Source: Flavobacteriaceae bacterium
GTDB lineage: Bacteria > Bacteroidota > Bacteroidia > Flavobacteriales > Flavobacteriaceae
Reading direction: 5' to 3'
NCBI GenBank assembly: GCA_018672145.1
Contig: JABHGH010000108.1
Location: 1-7,598, forward strand
Length of the DNA: 7,598 nt
In this document: positions 6,917 to 7,598 of the stretch, piece by piece
Layout of the letters: the number at the start of each line of letters is the position of its first letter
Numbering within the stretch: position 1 is the first letter of the stretch
The notes under the pieces: generated by a model
The model's input: only the letters and a program-made list of their open reading frames with translations
What the model was told of the DNA's origin: nothing
The model's database searches: none
Translations under genes and position numbers: made by a program

Positions 6917-7598
6917 TTACCTATTGAAATTATATAGAACTGTCATACCATCTTCTTCTGCAGAAAACACCACATCACTTTCGTTTATTGATTCAATAGT
7001 TATTATAAAATTTTCGTCTAGGTTGCCCACATAAAAGGAAGTTTGACTGTCGTCATACCAACTCCAAGTATCAGTTTCAATAAACATACCTTCTGAGCTT
7101 CCTGTTTCCATAAATGTGTAAGTACCGTAGGAAGAAAAAGTAAGCGATATATTTGTCGCTGGTGTACATCCTTCCACAAACTCTTCATCATCTGTTTCGG
7201 GATTATAATCATAACATACATCTGCGTAAAAGTCTGAAGTGATGTCCTTACCGTCCTCAATTACGCTCGTTAACGTCCATGTGTGGACTAATAGATAATG
7301 GTTTGAATTTATATCTGAAGTATAGCTTTCGTCCATAGCCTCTTCTTTCTCTCCGGAATATATCCCTTCAAGATCGTTGCAAATTTCAAATTCATCAGGC
7401 ACTTGTAATTCGATGGTAAAAGTGGCAAAAATCTCATTATTTTCTTCAATGACGACAACATTCGTTAAGCTGGCAATGGTTATGGTAAAACCTTCTATTT
7501 CAAAATAGAGATCAACACTCGTTACGAACCCATTCGAATCTTCATTGAGCTTATAGTCCCCAAATGCCACAAAAGGTTCCCCATCAACAACAAATCCT
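6917..7598 (-). CDS. Probable exported acidic protein with lipocalin-like C-terminal half, 5'-truncated
   Basis: The minus-strand frame is open from the right edge to the stop at 6917-6919, giving 226 residues. The first GTG (7568-7570) is unlikely to be the start, because the frame continues upstream as GFVVDGEPF and the window has no in-frame ATG near there. The true start and any signal peptide or lipobox lie outside. The N-terminal half (about 1-75) alternates hydrophobic and polar residues as in beta strands and opens with VDGEPFVA, which resembles the first strand of many Bacteroidota surface lipoprotein domains. From about 100 the pattern HTWTLTSVIEDGKDI, then C128 and C144, then SLTFSSYGTYTF, then WSWYDD and a closing LYNFNR resembles the lipocalin-like domain: a W-x-L-T strand, a central F-x-x-x-G-x-Y strand and a late W. 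Composition is extreme: about 49 Asp/Glu against 4 Lys/Arg. Function, ligand and location are inferred. It faces rpoC convergently with its own terminator, so it is not part of that operon. Confidence 0.75.
   Translation of the reverse strand, partial: GFVVDGEPFVAFGDYKLNEDSNGFVTSVDLYFEIEGFTITIASLTNVVVIEENNEIFATFTIELQVPDEFEICNDLEGIYSGEKEEAMDESYTSDINSNHYLLVHTWTLTSVIEDGKDITSDFYADVCYDYNPETDDEEFVEGCTPATNISLTFSSYGTYTFMETGSSEGMFIETDTWSWYDDSQTSFYVGNLDENFIITIESINESDVVFSAEEDGMTVLYNFNR

Noticed and set aside
1..7598. Search for mobile elements, CRISPR arrays, tRNA/rRNA genes, riboswitches, toxin-antitoxin or defence genes
   Set aside because: No terminal inverted repeats, regularly spaced direct repeats, clover-leaf patterns or nuclease/transposase motifs were seen. 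Nearly all of the window is accounted for by four coding regions.

Overview
The window looks like a housekeeping chromosomal locus of a Bacteroidota bacterium, most likely in or near the order Flavobacteriales. Three things support this. The beta and beta' protein sequences have the Bacteroidota/Flavobacteriia form. A DUF3467 gene directly follows rpoC. The visible starts have A-rich leaders and no properly spaced Shine-Dalgarno sequence. I cannot fix the family or genus from the sequence alone.

Layout. Bases 1-2101 hold the 3' part of rpoB (RNA polymerase beta), whose 5' end lies left of the window. After a 20-base gap comes complete rpoC (2122-6426, beta', 1434 aa). Its stop codon overlaps the start of a small DUF3467 gene (6423-6728) in an ATGA junction. 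A strong hairpin/T-tract terminator at about 6737-6762 ends this plus-strand unit. A short AT-rich convergent spacer follows, with a second terminator (about 6864-6895) that serves the opposite strand. From 6917 to the right edge lies the 3' part of a minus-strand gene for a very acidic, beta-rich protein with a lipocalin-like C-terminal half. It is probably exported or a lipoprotein, but its N-terminus is outside the window.

How the genes work together. RpoB and RpoC are the two catalytic subunits of RNA polymerase and are co-transcribed. The DUF3467 protein has no established function. Its coupling to rpoC makes matched expression with beta', and possibly a polymerase-related role, a reasonable inference. 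The minus-strand gene is a separate, convergent transcription unit with no visible link to transcription.

I found no mobile element, CRISPR array, RNA gene, phage feature or new multi-gene system here. The core is ordinary. The two points worth a second look are the rpoC-coupled protein of unknown function and the extreme acidity of the convergent protein.
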